Notes: a model not told the origin generated them from the sequence alone. Shown: positions 40,712 to 49,755, counted from the stretch's first letter. The stretch: 64,000 nucleotides of DNA from Microbispora sp. NBC_01189 (GCF_036010665.1 NZ_CP108581.1:4259501-4323500); one strand, 5' to 3'. Translations and numbers: made by a program.

Positions 40712-42493
40712 ATGAACACGCGGCGGACGCCGGCGGGCGGCAAGGCGACGGGCCCGGGAGAAACGGCGACCGGCACAGGGTCGCTCACCGGCACGGGGTC
40801 GCCTATCCGCATGGGGTCGCTCACCGGTACGGCGGTCAGCCCCGGCGCCGGATACGGCCCGGCCCACGTGCTGGCGGGAGAGATCCCCGAGCCCGACAAG
40901 GAGTCGCGGCACGGCGGCGACGCCGCCGCCGAGCGGGCCCGTGCCGAGCGGGCGGTCGAGGAGGTGGCCGCCGACCTCGAGGCGCGCGGCGCCAGGGCGG
41001 GCGGGGAGGCCGAGGAGGTGCTCGGAGCGCAGGCGCTGATGGCCCGCGATCCCAGCCTGGCCGCGGAGGTCGGCGCGCTGATCGACCGGGGCGTGGCCGC
41101 CCCGCGCGCCGTCTTCGACGCCTTCGGCAAATATCGCGACCTGCTCGCCGCGGCCGGAGGCTACCTCGCCGAGCGGGTGACCGACCTCGACGACATCCGC
41201 GACCGGACGATCGCCGTGCTCACCGGCCGGCCCATGCCCGGCGTGCCGGCGAGCGCCGCCGAGCCGTTCGTGCTCGTCGCCAGGGACCTCGCCCCGGCCG
41301 ACACCGCACTGCTGTCGAAGGACGTGGTCGCCGCGTTCGTCACCGAGCAGGGCGGGCCGACCAGCCACACCGCGATCCTCGCCCGCGCGATGGGCGTGCC
41401 CGCCGTCGTCGGCTGCGCGGGCGCCACCGCGATCACCCCCGGCACGCCCGTGCTGGTGGACGGAGGCTCGGGCGAGGTGCTGTTCGCCCCCGGCCCGGAC
41501 CGGGTCGCGGCGGCCCGCCGGGCCGTCGAGGCGCGGCGCGCGGCGTTGTCGGCGGCAGACGGCCCGGGCGCGACCGCCGACGGTCACGCCGTGCCGCTGC
41601 TCGCCAACATCGGCGGCCCGCGCGACCTGCCGGACGCCCTCGATCACGGCGCCGAGGGCGTCGGTCTCTACCGCACCGAGTTCCTCTTCCTCGACCGCGC
41701 GTCGGCGCCGTCCGCGAAGGAGCAGGAGGAGGCCTACCGCGCGGTGTTCGAGGCGTTCCCGGGCGGCCGGGTGGTGGTGCGCACGCTCGACTCCGGGGCC
41801 GACAAGCCGCTCGCGTTCCTGCCGCCGCCGGAGGAGGAGCCGAACCCGGCGCTCGGGGAGCGCGGCCTGCGGATGTTCCGCCGGTATCCCGAGATCATGG
41901 CGGCCCAGCTCGGCGCGCTGGCCGCCGCTGCGGCGCGCGCCTCCGCCGAGGTCCAGGTCATGGCGCCGATGGTGGCCACGGCCGAGGAGGCCGAGTGGTT
42001 CGCCGAGGCGTGCCGCACGGCGGGGCTGGACAGCGCGGGAATCATGATCGAGGTGCCGTCGGCGGCGCTGCGGGCGGCGGACCTCATCCGGGCCGCCGAC
42101 TTCTTCTCGATCGGCACCAACGACCTCACGCAGTACGCGCTCGCGGCGGACCGCCAGGTCAGCGCCGTCGCCGGGCTGCAGGACCCGTGGCATCCGGCGG
42201 TGCTCGACCTGATCGCGATGGCGGCCTCGGCCGCCTCGGAGGCGGGCAAGGGCTGCGGCGTCTGCGGCGAGGCGGCGGCCGATCCGGTGCTCGCCTGCGT
42301 GCTCGTCGGCATGGGGGTGACGTCGCTGTCGATGGGCGCTCCCGCGCTCCCGTGGGTGCGCGCCGCGCTGGCCCGGCACACGCTCGACGAGTGCCGTTCC
42401 GCCACTGTGGCGGCCCGCTCCGCCGTCTCCGCACGGGACGCCAAGGCCGCCGCGCGCACGATGCTCCCCGGCCTGGCGGACCTCGGCCTCTGA
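40712..42493 (+). CDS. ptsI: PTS enzyme I (phosphoenolpyruvate-protein phosphotransferase)
   Basis: A protein of up to 593 residues. The phosphorylated His is in GGPTSHTAILARAMGVPAVV. The PEP-binding domain shows GVGLYRTEFLFLDR, RTLDSGADKPLAFL, PMVATAEEAEWFAEA and FFSIGTNDLTQYALAADR. The N-terminal 30 residues carry imperfect GSLTGTG repeats and no clear ribosome site, so translation may begin later, for example at ATG 40811. It starts the phosphorelay for the EII proteins here and probably for others in the genome. Confidence 0.95.
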   Translation: MNTRRTPAGGKATGPGETATGTGSLTGTGSPIRMGSLTGTAVSPGAGYGPAHVLAGEIPEPDKESRHGGDAAAERARAERAVEEVAADLEARGARAGGEAEEVLGAQALMARDPSLAAEVGALIDRGVAAPRAVFDAFGKYRDLLAAAGGYLAERVTDLDDIRDRTIAVLTGRPMPGVPASAAEPFVLVARDLAPADTALLSKDVVAAFVTEQGGPTSHTAILARAMGVPAVVGCAGATAITPGTPVLVDGGSGEVLFAPGPDRVAAARRAVEARRAALSAADGPGATADGHAVPLLANIGGPRDLPDALDHGAEGVGLYRTEFLFLDRASAPSAKEQEEAYRAVFEAFPGGRVVVRTLDSGADKPLAFLPPPEEEPNPALGERGLRMFRRYPEIMAAQLGALAAAAARASAEVQVMAPMVATAEEAEWFAEACRTAGLDSAGIMIEVPSAALRAADLIRAADFFSIGTNDLTQYALAADRQVSAVAGLQDPWHPAVLDLIAMAASAASEAGKGCGVCGEAAADPVLACVLVGMGVTSLSMGAPALPWVRAALARHTLDECRSATVAARSAVSARDAKAAARTMLPGLADLGL

Positions 42494-42516
42494 CCCGTAC
42501 GGATCCATCCGTACGG

Positions 42517-42550
42517 CGTGGGCGGCGGGCGCCTCGTCCCGCCGCCCACG
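42517..42550 (+). terminator. terminator of the PTS operon
   Basis: CGTGGGCGGCGGG pairs with CCCGCCGCCCACG across an 8-base loop. It is preceded by a smaller perfect hairpin (CCGTACGGAT/ATCCGTACGG, 42495-42516). Together they form a strong double stop after ptsI. Confidence 0.85.
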
Positions 42551-42684
42551 CCGGTCCGGGAGCCGGTCTGAGCACGGCTCCGGGAGCGGTCTGCGAGCCG
42601 GTGCCCAGCGGGTCGAGGAGTCGGTTCACCGCGGGGTCACAGCCGGTGGGTGAGCAGGCCCGAGGTGCGGTTACGGTAAAAGGC

Positions 42685-44052
42685 GTGCCAGCACTCAGAC
42701 AAGGCGTGGTCATGCTCGCCGCCCTCCTCGTGGCCGGATGCTCGTCCGGAACCGGCGCCGTGGGCGCGCAGACCTCGCCGGGTGCGTCCGCGCCGGTGTC
42801 CGCGTCCGCGGCGGCCTCCTCCGCCGCTTCCACCGCAGGCTCCGCCGCCTCTACCGACACCACCCCGGCTACGTCGTCATCGGGCGGGTCGTCGGGCGGG
42901 TCGTCGAAGGGGCTGCCCGAGCGGACGCTCGCCGCGATGAGCCTGCGGGACAAGGTCGCGCAGTTGTTCACCGTCGTGGTGTGGGGCCCGAAGGCCGCGG
43001 CGCCGAGCAAGGAGAACCAGGCGCGGTACGGCGTGGCGACGCCGGCGGAGGTCGTGGAGAGGTTCCGGCCTGGCGGAGTGATCCTTTTCGACTGGGCGGG
43101 CAACGTGTCGGGGGCCGGGCAGGTGGCGGCGCTCACGACCGGCCTACGCGAGGCCGCCCGCGCGGACGGTGGTGCGCCGCTCGTGATCGGCGTTGACCAG
43201 GAGAACGGCATCGTCTCCCGGCTCCGGGCCCTGGTCACCAAGCTTCCCGGCGCGGCGCAGATCGGCGCGACCGGCCAGACGGCCAACGCGCGGGACGTCG
43301 CCCGGGTCACCGGTGAGGAACTGCGCGCTCTCGGCATCTCCCTCGACTTCGCGCCGGTCGCCGACGTCAACGTCAACCCGCGCAACCCGGTCATCGGGCC
43401 GCGCGCCTACGGCTCCGACCCGAAGAAGGTGGCGCCGATGGTCGGCGCGGCCGTCGACGGCTTCCACGCCGCGAAGGTGGCCTCCGTCGCCAAGCACTTC
43501 CCCGGCCACGGCGACACCTCCGTCGACAGCCACACCGGCCTCCCGGTCATCAAGCACACGATGTCCAAGTGGCGGACGCTGGACGCGCCGCCGTTCCGTA
43601 CGGCCATCGCCCACGGCGTGGACGTCGTCATGTCGGCGCACGTGGTGATGCCGGAGCTGGACCCGTCCGGAGACCCGGCGACGCTGTCGCACCGCATCCT
43701 CACCGGCCTGCTCCGCGACGAACTCGGCTTCGGCGGCGTGATCAGCACCGACGCGCTGGATATGGCCGGGGTGCGCGAGAAGTACGGCGACAGCGAGGTG
43801 GTCGTGCGGGCCGTCCTCGCCGGAGCCGACATGCTCCTCATGCCGCCGAACCTCCCCAAGGCGTACGACGCCATCCTCAAGGCGGTCAAGTCGGGGCGGA
43901 TCTCCGAAAGCAGGATCAACGAGTCGGTGCTGCGGATCCTGCGGCTGAAGGAGAGACGCGGCCTCTTCGGGCCGATCCGCACCGACCCCGGCGCACTGCG
44001 GTCCCCCGAGCACCTCAAGGTGGCCCAGCGCGTCTTCGCCCAGTCCCGCTGA
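42685..44052 (+). CDS. glycoside hydrolase family 3 lipoprotein, NagZ-like beta-N-acetylhexosaminidase
   Basis: A 455-residue exported lipoprotein from GTG 42685. The signal peptide ends with the lipobox LLVAGC, followed by a Ser/Ala-rich linker of about 50 residues. The GH3 domain contains the NagZ signature VAKHFPGHGDTSVDSHTGLP (general acid His and Asp) and the nucleophile in GVISTDALDMAGV. It would release GlcNAc from muropeptides or chitooligomers at the cell surface. It is next to the PTS operon, so liberated sugar can be imported and phosphorylated by the same unit. Confidence 0.92.
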   Translation: MPALRQGVVMLAALLVAGCSSGTGAVGAQTSPGASAPVSASAAASSAASTAGSAASTDTTPATSSSGGSSGGSSKGLPERTLAAMSLRDKVAQLFTVVVWGPKAAAPSKENQARYGVATPAEVVERFRPGGVILFDWAGNVSGAGQVAALTTGLREAARADGGAPLVIGVDQENGIVSRLRALVTKLPGAAQIGATGQTANARDVARVTGEELRALGISLDFAPVADVNVNPRNPVIGPRAYGSDPKKVAPMVGAAVDGFHAAKVASVAKHFPGHGDTSVDSHTGLPVIKHTMSKWRTLDAPPFRTAIAHGVDVVMSAHVVMPELDPSGDPATLSHRILTGLLRDELGFGGVISTDALDMAGVREKYGDSEVVVRAVLAGADMLLMPPNLPKAYDAILKAVKSGRISESRINESVLRILRLKERRGLFGPIRTDPGALRSPEHLKVAQRVFAQSR

Positions 44053-44143
44053 CCCCGCCCCACGCTGCACGACGGGCTCAAGTCCGAGGGCTCACCGTCT
44101 GCGGCGCACAGGCCCAGCTCGGTGAGGTCTTCCGGGCCGCGGG

Positions 44144-44779
44144 TCACGGCTGCAGACGCCGCGCCGTCCAGCGGCCATCGGTCAGCTGGTAGGCGAGCCG
44201 CCGGTGCAGCCGGTCCGGGCTGCCGTGCCAGAACTCGATCCGGTGCGGGACCAGGCGATACCCACCCCAGCCGGCCGGACGGGCCACCGGCGCGTCCCCG
44301 GCGGCCAGCTTCTCGGCCCGGTCGCGCAGCGCCTGGGCATCGTCGAGCGGGTGGCTCTGCTGCGAGGCGGCCGTGGTCGCCTGCGCGGCCCTCGGGCGAG
44401 CATGGAAGAGTTCGTCGGACTCCTCGTCGCTGATCTGCTCGACCGGCCCGTCGATGACGATCTGCTGCAGCGTCTCGCGCCAGTAGAACGTCATCGCACC
44501 CCAGGGGCGCTCGGCGAAGTCCCGGCCCTTGCGGCTGCCGCGGTGCGAACCGAACAGCAGACCGCGCTCGCTGACTCCCTTGAGGAGGATCATCCGGCTC
44601 GACGGGCGCCCGTCGGCGTCGGCCGACGACAGGCTGACCACCAGAGGCTCGCGCACCTGGCGTTCGACGGCGGAGTCGAACCACTCGGTCAGCAGCGCGA
44701 TCGGGTCGGCGGGCGGTGCGTCGAACTCCGGCAGGGCCAGGCCGGCGTCGCCACTGAGGGTGTTGGCGTGTGCGGTCAT
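44144..44779 (-). CDS. pdxH: pyridoxamine 5'-phosphate oxidase
   Basis: A 211-residue flavoprotein that oxidises pyridoxamine or pyridoxine 5'-phosphate to pyridoxal phosphate. ATG 44779 is chosen for its GAGGAG ribosome site. Conserved parts include DPIALLTEWFDSAVERQVRE, ASSRMILLKGVSERGLLFGS (FMN binding), WRETLQQIVIDGPVEQISDE and a C-terminal RLAYQLTDGRWTARRLQP. It is convergent with the NagZ-like gene, 91 bp away. Confidence 0.93.
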   Translation of the reverse strand: MTAHANTLSGDAGLALPEFDAPPADPIALLTEWFDSAVERQVREPLVVSLSSADADGRPSSRMILLKGVSERGLLFGSHRGSRKGRDFAERPWGAMTFYWRETLQQIVIDGPVEQISDEESDELFHARPRAAQATTAASQQSHPLDDAQALRDRAEKLAAGDAPVARPAGWGGYRLVPHRIEFWHGSPDRLHRRLAYQLTDGRWTARRLQP

Positions 44780-44946
44780 GTGCTCCTCTTCGTTCCGTGA
44801 CCCGCAGCGGGCCCCGGGCGTGTGCGGCAGGTGACCGCCGACGTGTCCCCGGCTCCAAGTCCTCACCACGAGCAGGACCACCGACCTCCACGCCTGCGAT
44901 GTCCCAGCAGAAGCTTATATTTGAGGCACGTCGGCTGGGAGGCGCG

Positions 44947-45642
44947 GTGCTCAAGGGTGTGCTGATCGACTGGGGCGGGGTTCTGACGACGAGCCTCACC
45001 GAGTCCATCGTGGAGTGGATCGAGGCCGACCGGATCGACCCCCGGCACTACCGGGAGGTCATGCGCGCGCTGGTCGCCCAAGCGTACGGGGCCGGTGCCG
45101 AGCCCGGTGCCGGGTCGGTCGTCGAGAACCCGATCCACGCGCTGGAGCGCGGCGAGATCCCCATCCTGGAGTTCGAGCGCGACCTGGCCGCCCGCCTGTT
45201 GACCCTCGACGGCGGCCCGCCCGAGGCCGGCGGCCTGCTGACCCGGATGTTCGCCGGGTTCCGGCCGGTCGAGGAGATGAACGAGATGCTGCGCCTCGCC
45301 CGCGTCGCGGGGCTGAGCACCTGCCTGGTGTCGAACTCGTGGGGCGACCACTACACGCGCGAGGGCTGGGAGGCCATCTTCGACGCCGTCGTCATCTCCG
45401 GCGAGGTCGGCATGCGCAAGCCGGAGGAGCGCATCTTCCACCACGCGCTCGGGCTGCTCGCGCTGGAGCCGGGGCAGTGCGTGTTCGTCGACGACATCGA
45501 GGAGAACATCACGGCGGCGCGGGCCGTCGGGCTGGTCGGCGTCCACCACACCGATCCCGTGGCGACCATCGCCGAGATGGAGCGCCTGTTCGGCCTGCCG
45601 CTGCGCGCGGCACGGTCCACGCAGCAGCCGCCCGGCCGGTAA
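44947..45642 (+). CDS. HAD family hydrolase (epoxide-hydrolase-N-like subgroup)
   Basis: A 231-residue protein starting at GTG 44947 behind GGGAGG; ATG 44899 would add 16 residues. Motif I is VLIDWGGVLTTSL, in which the usual first Asp-x-Asp is D-W-G, a variant shared with HAD proteins resembling the soluble epoxide hydrolase N-domain. Motif II is CLVSNSWGDHYT, motif III contains GEVGMRKPEERIFHHALG and motif IV is CVFVDDIEENITAA. Likely a phosphatase or a dehalogenase-type enzyme; substrate unknown. Confidence 0.85.
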   Translation: MLKGVLIDWGGVLTTSLTESIVEWIEADRIDPRHYREVMRALVAQAYGAGAEPGAGSVVENPIHALERGEIPILEFERDLAARLLTLDGGPPEAGGLLTRMFAGFRPVEEMNEMLRLARVAGLSTCLVSNSWGDHYTREGWEAIFDAVVISGEVGMRKPEERIFHHALGLLALEPGQCVFVDDIEENITAARAVGLVGVHHTDPVATIAEMERLFGLPLRAARSTQQPPGR

Positions 45643-45703
45643 ATTCAGCCGCAGGGACGGGCCGGGGGTGTCCCGGCCGCACCGATATCGAGTCGAGGAA
45701 CGC

Positions 45704-46213
45704 ATGCGCGTGTATCTGCCGTCGACGCTGCCCGCGCTGGCGCGCGTCGTCGCCGCCGGTGAGCTGGGCCCGGCTCCGCTGGACGGTTTCGCGGTCACCC
45801 CCTCGTTGATCGAGTGGTACGCCTCGGGGGACACCGAGGAACTGGAGTACGTCGCGCTCACCGAGGCCGCCCGCGCCTCGCTGCGCCTGCTCGCCGCCGG
45901 ATCGGCCGCCGGCCACGAAGAAGGTGCCGCCCGGCGGGTGGTCCTCGCGGCCGAGGTACCGGACGAGACCGTGAAGGCCGGTGCCGGCCTGGAGGAGCGC
46001 GCCCGTGTCCGGGTGGTCGAGCCGGTCCCGCTGAAGCTGCTCGCCGCGGTGCACGTGGACGACCCGGCCGCCGTACGGGACGTCGAGGCGGCGATCGCGG
46101 TGCTGTCCGCGGCCGACGGCGGGGACGACGACGCCCGGTTCGTCGTGGACGGCGTGGAAGACCACGAACTGCTCTGGTACGCCACGCAGGAGGTCCCCGA
46201 TCTGCTGAGCTGA
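45704..46213 (+). CDS. DUF6912 family protein
   Basis: A 169-residue protein from ATG 45704 with a GAGGAA ribosome site. The start MRVYLPSTLPALARVVAAGE and the segment FAVTPSLIEWYASGDTEELE are typical of this actinobacteria-restricted family. It has alternating alpha/beta structure with no Cys and no recognised catalytic motif. It is followed after about 50 bp by a HAD hydrolase, a common pairing. Function unknown. Confidence 0.85.
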   Translation: MRVYLPSTLPALARVVAAGELGPAPLDGFAVTPSLIEWYASGDTEELEYVALTEAARASLRLLAAGSAAGHEEGAARRVVLAAEVPDETVKAGAGLEERARVRVVEPVPLKLLAAVHVDDPAAVRDVEAAIAVLSAADGGDDDARFVVDGVEDHELLWYATQEVPDLLS

Positions 46214-46263
46214 CCGGCGCCGTTCACGATTTCGTCACAGGCCCCGTCTAAGCTTGGGACGAG

Positions 46264-46896
46264 ATGACACACATAGTTTGGGACTGGAACGGGACGCTCT
46301 TCCACGACGTCGACGCCGTCATCGGCGCAACCAACGAGCTCTTCCAGTCGTACGGCCTCGGGCCGTACGACGTGGAGGGCTTCCGCGAGGTCTACACTCG
46401 GCCGATCTGGGTGGCGTACGAGCGCATGCTCGGCCGGCCGCTGCGCGAGGGTGAGTGGGAACAGCTCGACACGGGTTTCCACGAGCACTATCACCGGCTG
46501 ATGGAGGTCTGCAATCTCGCCGAGGGGGCGCAGTCGAGCCTGCGCGCCTGGGACGAGTCGGGCCGCACGCAGTCGCTGCTGTCCATGTGGGGCCACGAGC
46601 GGCTGGTCCGCAAGGTCGGCGAGTTCGGCATCGACGGTCACTTCCGCCGGGTCGACGGGCTGCGCTCCGCCGCCGGGGGCCACAAGGCCGAGCACATGGT
46701 CGAGCACCTGAGTGCGCTGGGCATCGACTCGGCCAAGGTCGTCGTCATCGGCGACAGCGTCGACGACGCCCACGCCGCCCTGCACGTCGGGGCCCGCGCG
46801 ATCCTCTACACGGGTGGCATGACGCGACGGTCCGACCTGGAGGGCGTCGGCGTCCCCGTGGTGGACTCGCTGGCCGACGCCCTCGACTTCGTCTGA
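46264..46896 (+). CDS. HAD family hydrolase (subfamily IA)
   Basis: A 210-residue phosphatase-like enzyme. Motif I is VWDWNGTLFHDVDAVIG, motif II lies in TQSLLSMWGHERL, motif III Lys in AAGGHKAEHMVEHL and motif IV is VVVIGDSVDDAHAA. The Trp within motif I and the length match phosphoglycolate phosphatase-like HADs of actinobacteria. Substrate not predictable. Confidence 0.88.
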   Translation: MTHIVWDWNGTLFHDVDAVIGATNELFQSYGLGPYDVEGFREVYTRPIWVAYERMLGRPLREGEWEQLDTGFHEHYHRLMEVCNLAEGAQSSLRAWDESGRTQSLLSMWGHERLVRKVGEFGIDGHFRRVDGLRSAAGGHKAEHMVEHLSALGIDSAKVVVIGDSVDDAHAALHVGARAILYTGGMTRRSDLEGVGVPVVDSLADALDFV

Positions 46897-46917
46897 CGGT
46901 CCCCCCTGGCCGCCACC

Positions 46918-46944
46918 CGGCGGCCGCCCGAGGGCGGGCCGCCG
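46918..46944. terminator. hairpin between convergent genes
   Basis: CGGCGGCCGCCC and GGGCGGGCCGCCG pair with one bulge around a short GA-containing loop. It sits between the HAD gene and the membrane-protein gene reading towards it. Confidence 0.6.
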
Positions 46945-46959
46945 GACAGGCGCCCGGGC

Positions 46960-47409
46960 TCACGCGCCCCGGCGGGCCTGGCGTTCCTCCTCGTCGAGGA
47001 GCCACCGGGGCTTGACCCTGCGCGGCGGCCGGTAGAGCCGCTTGATCGCGACACCGCCGAAGACGAACGACGCGAACAGGAACAGGCCCATGACCGCGTC
47101 CCAGGTCTCCTGGCCGGAGACCCGGGTGTAGGCGAGCATCACGGCCCACATCGCGAGCATGACCGCCCCCGGGAGCTGCGCGAACGGCAGGTTGCGCAGC
47201 TCCTTGGGGTTGTCGGTGTCGAAGTAGCGGGCCGCCCAGGTGCTGTCCGGCCCGCTCCGGACGAATCTCACATGGTTGACGACGCCGAGGATCGCGAGCA
47301 CGGCGGCGGCGAGCACCGCCCACACCGGCGCGTGCGGGTAGCCCGCGACCTCGGCCAGGGCGGCCGCGAGACCGGCCGGTCCGGACAGAGCGCCCGTCAC
47401 ACCAGCCAA
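46960..47409 (-). CDS. small polytopic membrane protein of unknown family
   Basis: A 149-residue protein with TTG 47409 as start; GGAG five bases upstream supports it. Four hydrophobic segments are visible (for example APVWAVLAAAVLAILGVVNH and MLAMWAVMLAYTRV), with a cytoplasmic linker SGPDSTWAARYFDTDN and a basic C-terminal tail. I do not recognise the family. The gene stands alone between two convergent and divergent HAD genes. Confidence 0.7.
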   Translation of the reverse strand: MAGVTGALSGPAGLAAALAEVAGYPHAPVWAVLAAAVLAILGVVNHVRFVRSGPDSTWAARYFDTDNPKELRNLPFAQLPGAVMLAMWAVMLAYTRVSGQETWDAVMGLFLFASFVFGGVAIKRLYRPPRRVKPRWLLDEEERQARRGA

Positions 47410-47508
47410 AGAAACTCCATCCTTTCTTGATACCGGACCGCACCGGCGTGACGGCCTTGATCAGCGGGGTGTCGCGCCGGTTCCGGTCGCGTACCCGGCG
47501 CCGCCGGT

Positions 47509-48309
47509 ATGCCGGCCGCGGCATCGTGTGTGCAGCCTGTGGGCCGTACGCTGGGCACGATCCCCGACGCACCCCCTACGGAGGCCGCGATCAACCGCCT
47601 CGTTCTCTGGAACGTCGACCTCACGCTCGTCGACGTCGCCATCGTCACCCGCGACGCCTACGCGGCCGCCTTCCGGATGGTGACGGGACGGCCGCTGGTG
47701 AAACTCGCGCCGGCGGCGGGCCGCCCCGACTCCGAGATCGTCTTCGAGACCCTGGCCGTCAACGGCATCGCCGTCGAGGACCAGCACCTGCCGAGGTTCC
47801 TCGACGCGCTGGCCGTCTGCTTCGCCGAACGGCGCGACCGCCTGACCAGGGAAGGGCGGGCGATGCCGGGGGCCAAGGACGCGCTGAAGGCCGTCTCGCG
47901 CCTCGACGGCGTCGTGCAGTCGGTGCTCACCGGGACCGTCAAGAGCAACGCGATCCTCAAGCTCAAGGCCTTCGGCCTGGACAGGTGGATGGATTCCGAG
48001 GTGGGCGGGTACGGCGAGGAGGTCTATCCGAAGGCCACCCTGCTGCAGGTCGCCCAGAGCCGGGCCAGGGAGCGGCACGGCGCCGTCTTCACGGCGGGCA
48101 ACACCGTGCTGGTCGGCGACTCCGCCCGCGACGTCCAGGCCGCGCGGATCGGCGGCGCGGCGATGATCGCCGTGGCCTCGGGCCGGTCCACCCCGGCCGA
48201 ACTGCACGAGGCGGGCGCCGACATCGTGCTACCCGACCTCACCAACCCCTCCGAGGTCGTCGCCGCCGTCGCCCGCCTCACCACCCCCGCCGGCCGCGCC
48301 CCCCGATAG
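47509..48309 (+). CDS. HAD family hydrolase, start uncertain (possible ATC start at 47590)
   Basis: A phosphatase-like HAD: motif I is LVLWNVDLTLVDVA (W-N-V-D-L-T-L, with Asn in the first Asp position), motif II is QSVLTGTVKSNAILK, motif III Lys is in EVYPKATLLQVAQ and motif IV is VLVGDSARDVQAA. Homology should begin at INRLVLWNVD, which is exactly codon ATC 47590, five bases after a perfect GGAGG. The nearest standard starts in frame are GTG 47539, GTG 47530 and ATG 47509, none with a ribosome site. The listed start is the longest ATG; the true start may be the rare ATC, giving 239 residues. Confidence 0.82.
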   Translation: MPAAASCVQPVGRTLGTIPDAPPTEAAINRLVLWNVDLTLVDVAIVTRDAYAAAFRMVTGRPLVKLAPAAGRPDSEIVFETLAVNGIAVEDQHLPRFLDALAVCFAERRDRLTREGRAMPGAKDALKAVSRLDGVVQSVLTGTVKSNAILKLKAFGLDRWMDSEVGGYGEEVYPKATLLQVAQSRARERHGAVFTAGNTVLVGDSARDVQAARIGGAAMIAVASGRSTPAELHEAGADIVLPDLTNPSEVVAAVARLTTPAGRAPR

Positions 48310-48346
48310 CCCTCCCGGTGCCCGGCGTACTGGATCCATTAATGTC

Positions 48347-48934
48347 ATGACCATGTCCTCTGACGCCTCTATGCCGCTGCCGTCCGAGCAGGAACTTGTG
48401 GCCACGAGTACCAAGACCGTCTATGCGAACAAATGGATGACTGTCAGGGAGGACGAAACGCTCGGTTCTGACGGCAGTAAGGGAATTTACGGTGTTGTCG
48501 AGAAACCTGATTTCGCGCTCATCATTCCGTACGAGCACAATGGGTTCCATCTTGTCGAGCAGTACCGCTACCCCGTCAAGGGGCGATATTGGGAGTTTCC
48601 GCAGGGCTCCTGGGAGGATCAGACCGGTGTGGATGCGTTGATGCTGGCACGCGGTGAGCTCGCCGAGGAGACAGGACTGACCGCTGCGACGTTGACTCCA
48701 CTCGGGCATCTGTTCGAGGCCTATGGGTACTGCAACCAAGGTTTCCACGTCATCCTTGCGACGGACCTCACAAGCGGCCAACCCGACCTCGCTCCAGAGG
48801 AGGCAGGCCTTATCACCCGCTGGTTTTCCGAGGCTCAGGTCTGGCGATTGATCAGCACTGGCGCGTTGAAGGACGCACCCTCGATCGCCGCGCTGGCGCT
48901 CTTTCAGCGTTATCGGGGAGAGCAGGGAGGGTAG
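48347..48934 (+). CDS. Nudix hydrolase (ADP-ribose pyrophosphatase-like)
   Basis: A 195-residue protein. The Nudix box is seen as GSWEDQTGVDALMLARGELA followed by EETGL, with the catalytic R-E-x-x-E-E pattern present as RGELAEETG. The preceding FALIIPYEHNGFHLVEQYRY matches the ADP-ribose/sugar-nucleotide group. The gene has clearly lower GC and more A/T third positions than its neighbours, including AAA, AAT and TAT codons, which suggests recent acquisition. ATG 48353 is an alternative start. Confidence 0.9.
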   Translation: MTMSSDASMPLPSEQELVATSTKTVYANKWMTVREDETLGSDGSKGIYGVVEKPDFALIIPYEHNGFHLVEQYRYPVKGRYWEFPQGSWEDQTGVDALMLARGELAEETGLTAATLTPLGHLFEAYGYCNQGFHVILATDLTSGQPDLAPEEAGLITRWFSEAQVWRLISTGALKDAPSIAALALFQRYRGEQGG

Positions 48935-49132
48935 GAGATCGCCCTGTCTCGACCAGCCGCAACTTCTCCTGCTGACCACGGCCGCCTGCGTTCTGCTGCC
49001 GGCATCCTCTTCTCGCGGGTGCGGCCACATTCTGTACGCCTCATCCGCATACTGGGCATGAACGGTGCGCGCTTCCTTGAAAGGGCGAGGGCCGACCACG
49101 CCGGGCATCCGGCGGGAGGAGAGGGCAGGCCG

Positions 49133-49755
49133 ATGACCCGGTGGAGTGACTATACGACTGGCGAGCGGATCAAATCTCTGCGCGCGGGGATGACCCAGGA
49201 GCAGCTGGCCGAGGCGACTGAGCTGTCGGTCGCGACGATCCGCAAAGTCGAGCGAGATTTAGGGATCGGCCTTCCGTCCCTTCTGAGGATCTCGGCCGCG
49301 CTGCACACGGACGTGTCGGTGGTGCTCGGCCAGCAGGAGCCCCGTCGAGCGATGCGCCGAGATGACCGGGCGATGCTGCGAGAGCTGTCGAGGGCTGTCC
49401 ACGACACCGCGGCCGGGGTCGGTGACGGCCTTGAACACGTGTCCTCCAGCGAGATGACGGCCGGACTCGTAGCCGCTTGGGACCGGTACCGCGCCGGGCA
49501 GTACGCCAAGGCGGGTGCGTTGGTGGCCGTCGCCGTCCGGCAGGCCGCGGCCGTCACTCATGCGATGCCCACGGAGAGGAAGGGGGACGCCGCGTCACTG
49601 ATGGCCGACGCCTACCGGCTGGCGTCCTACGTCGCCAACCAGTTCGGCGCGCGCGACCTGGCCTATGCCGGAATTGGGCACGCCGCCGCACAGGCCGATC
49701 TCGCAGGCGATGAGGTGCGGTCGGCGATGGTCGCTTCGGTCGCGACGAGCGAGGC
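49133..49755 (+). pseudogene. truncated helix-turn-helix (XRE-type) regulator
   Basis: The frame from ATG 49133 (GGAGG upstream) encodes an XRE helix-turn-helix (GERIKSLRAGMTQEQLAEAT, then LSVATIRKVERDLGIGLPSL) and the beginning of a TPR-like region (AAWDRYRAGQYAKAGALVAV, ADAYRLASYVANQFGARDLA). Intact relatives are about 390-410 residues. Here similarity stops near 49755 after SAMVASVATSEA, and the reading frame continues into antisense of a different gene and then LysR sequence. The regulator is therefore cut at its middle. Confidence 0.8.

Noticed and set aside
47397-47420. Seven-residue leader peptide (MEFLWLV) before the membrane protein
   Set aside because: It has no spacing from the purine-rich stretch upstream, while the same GGAG serves TTG 47409 at the correct distance. 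Most likely chance.
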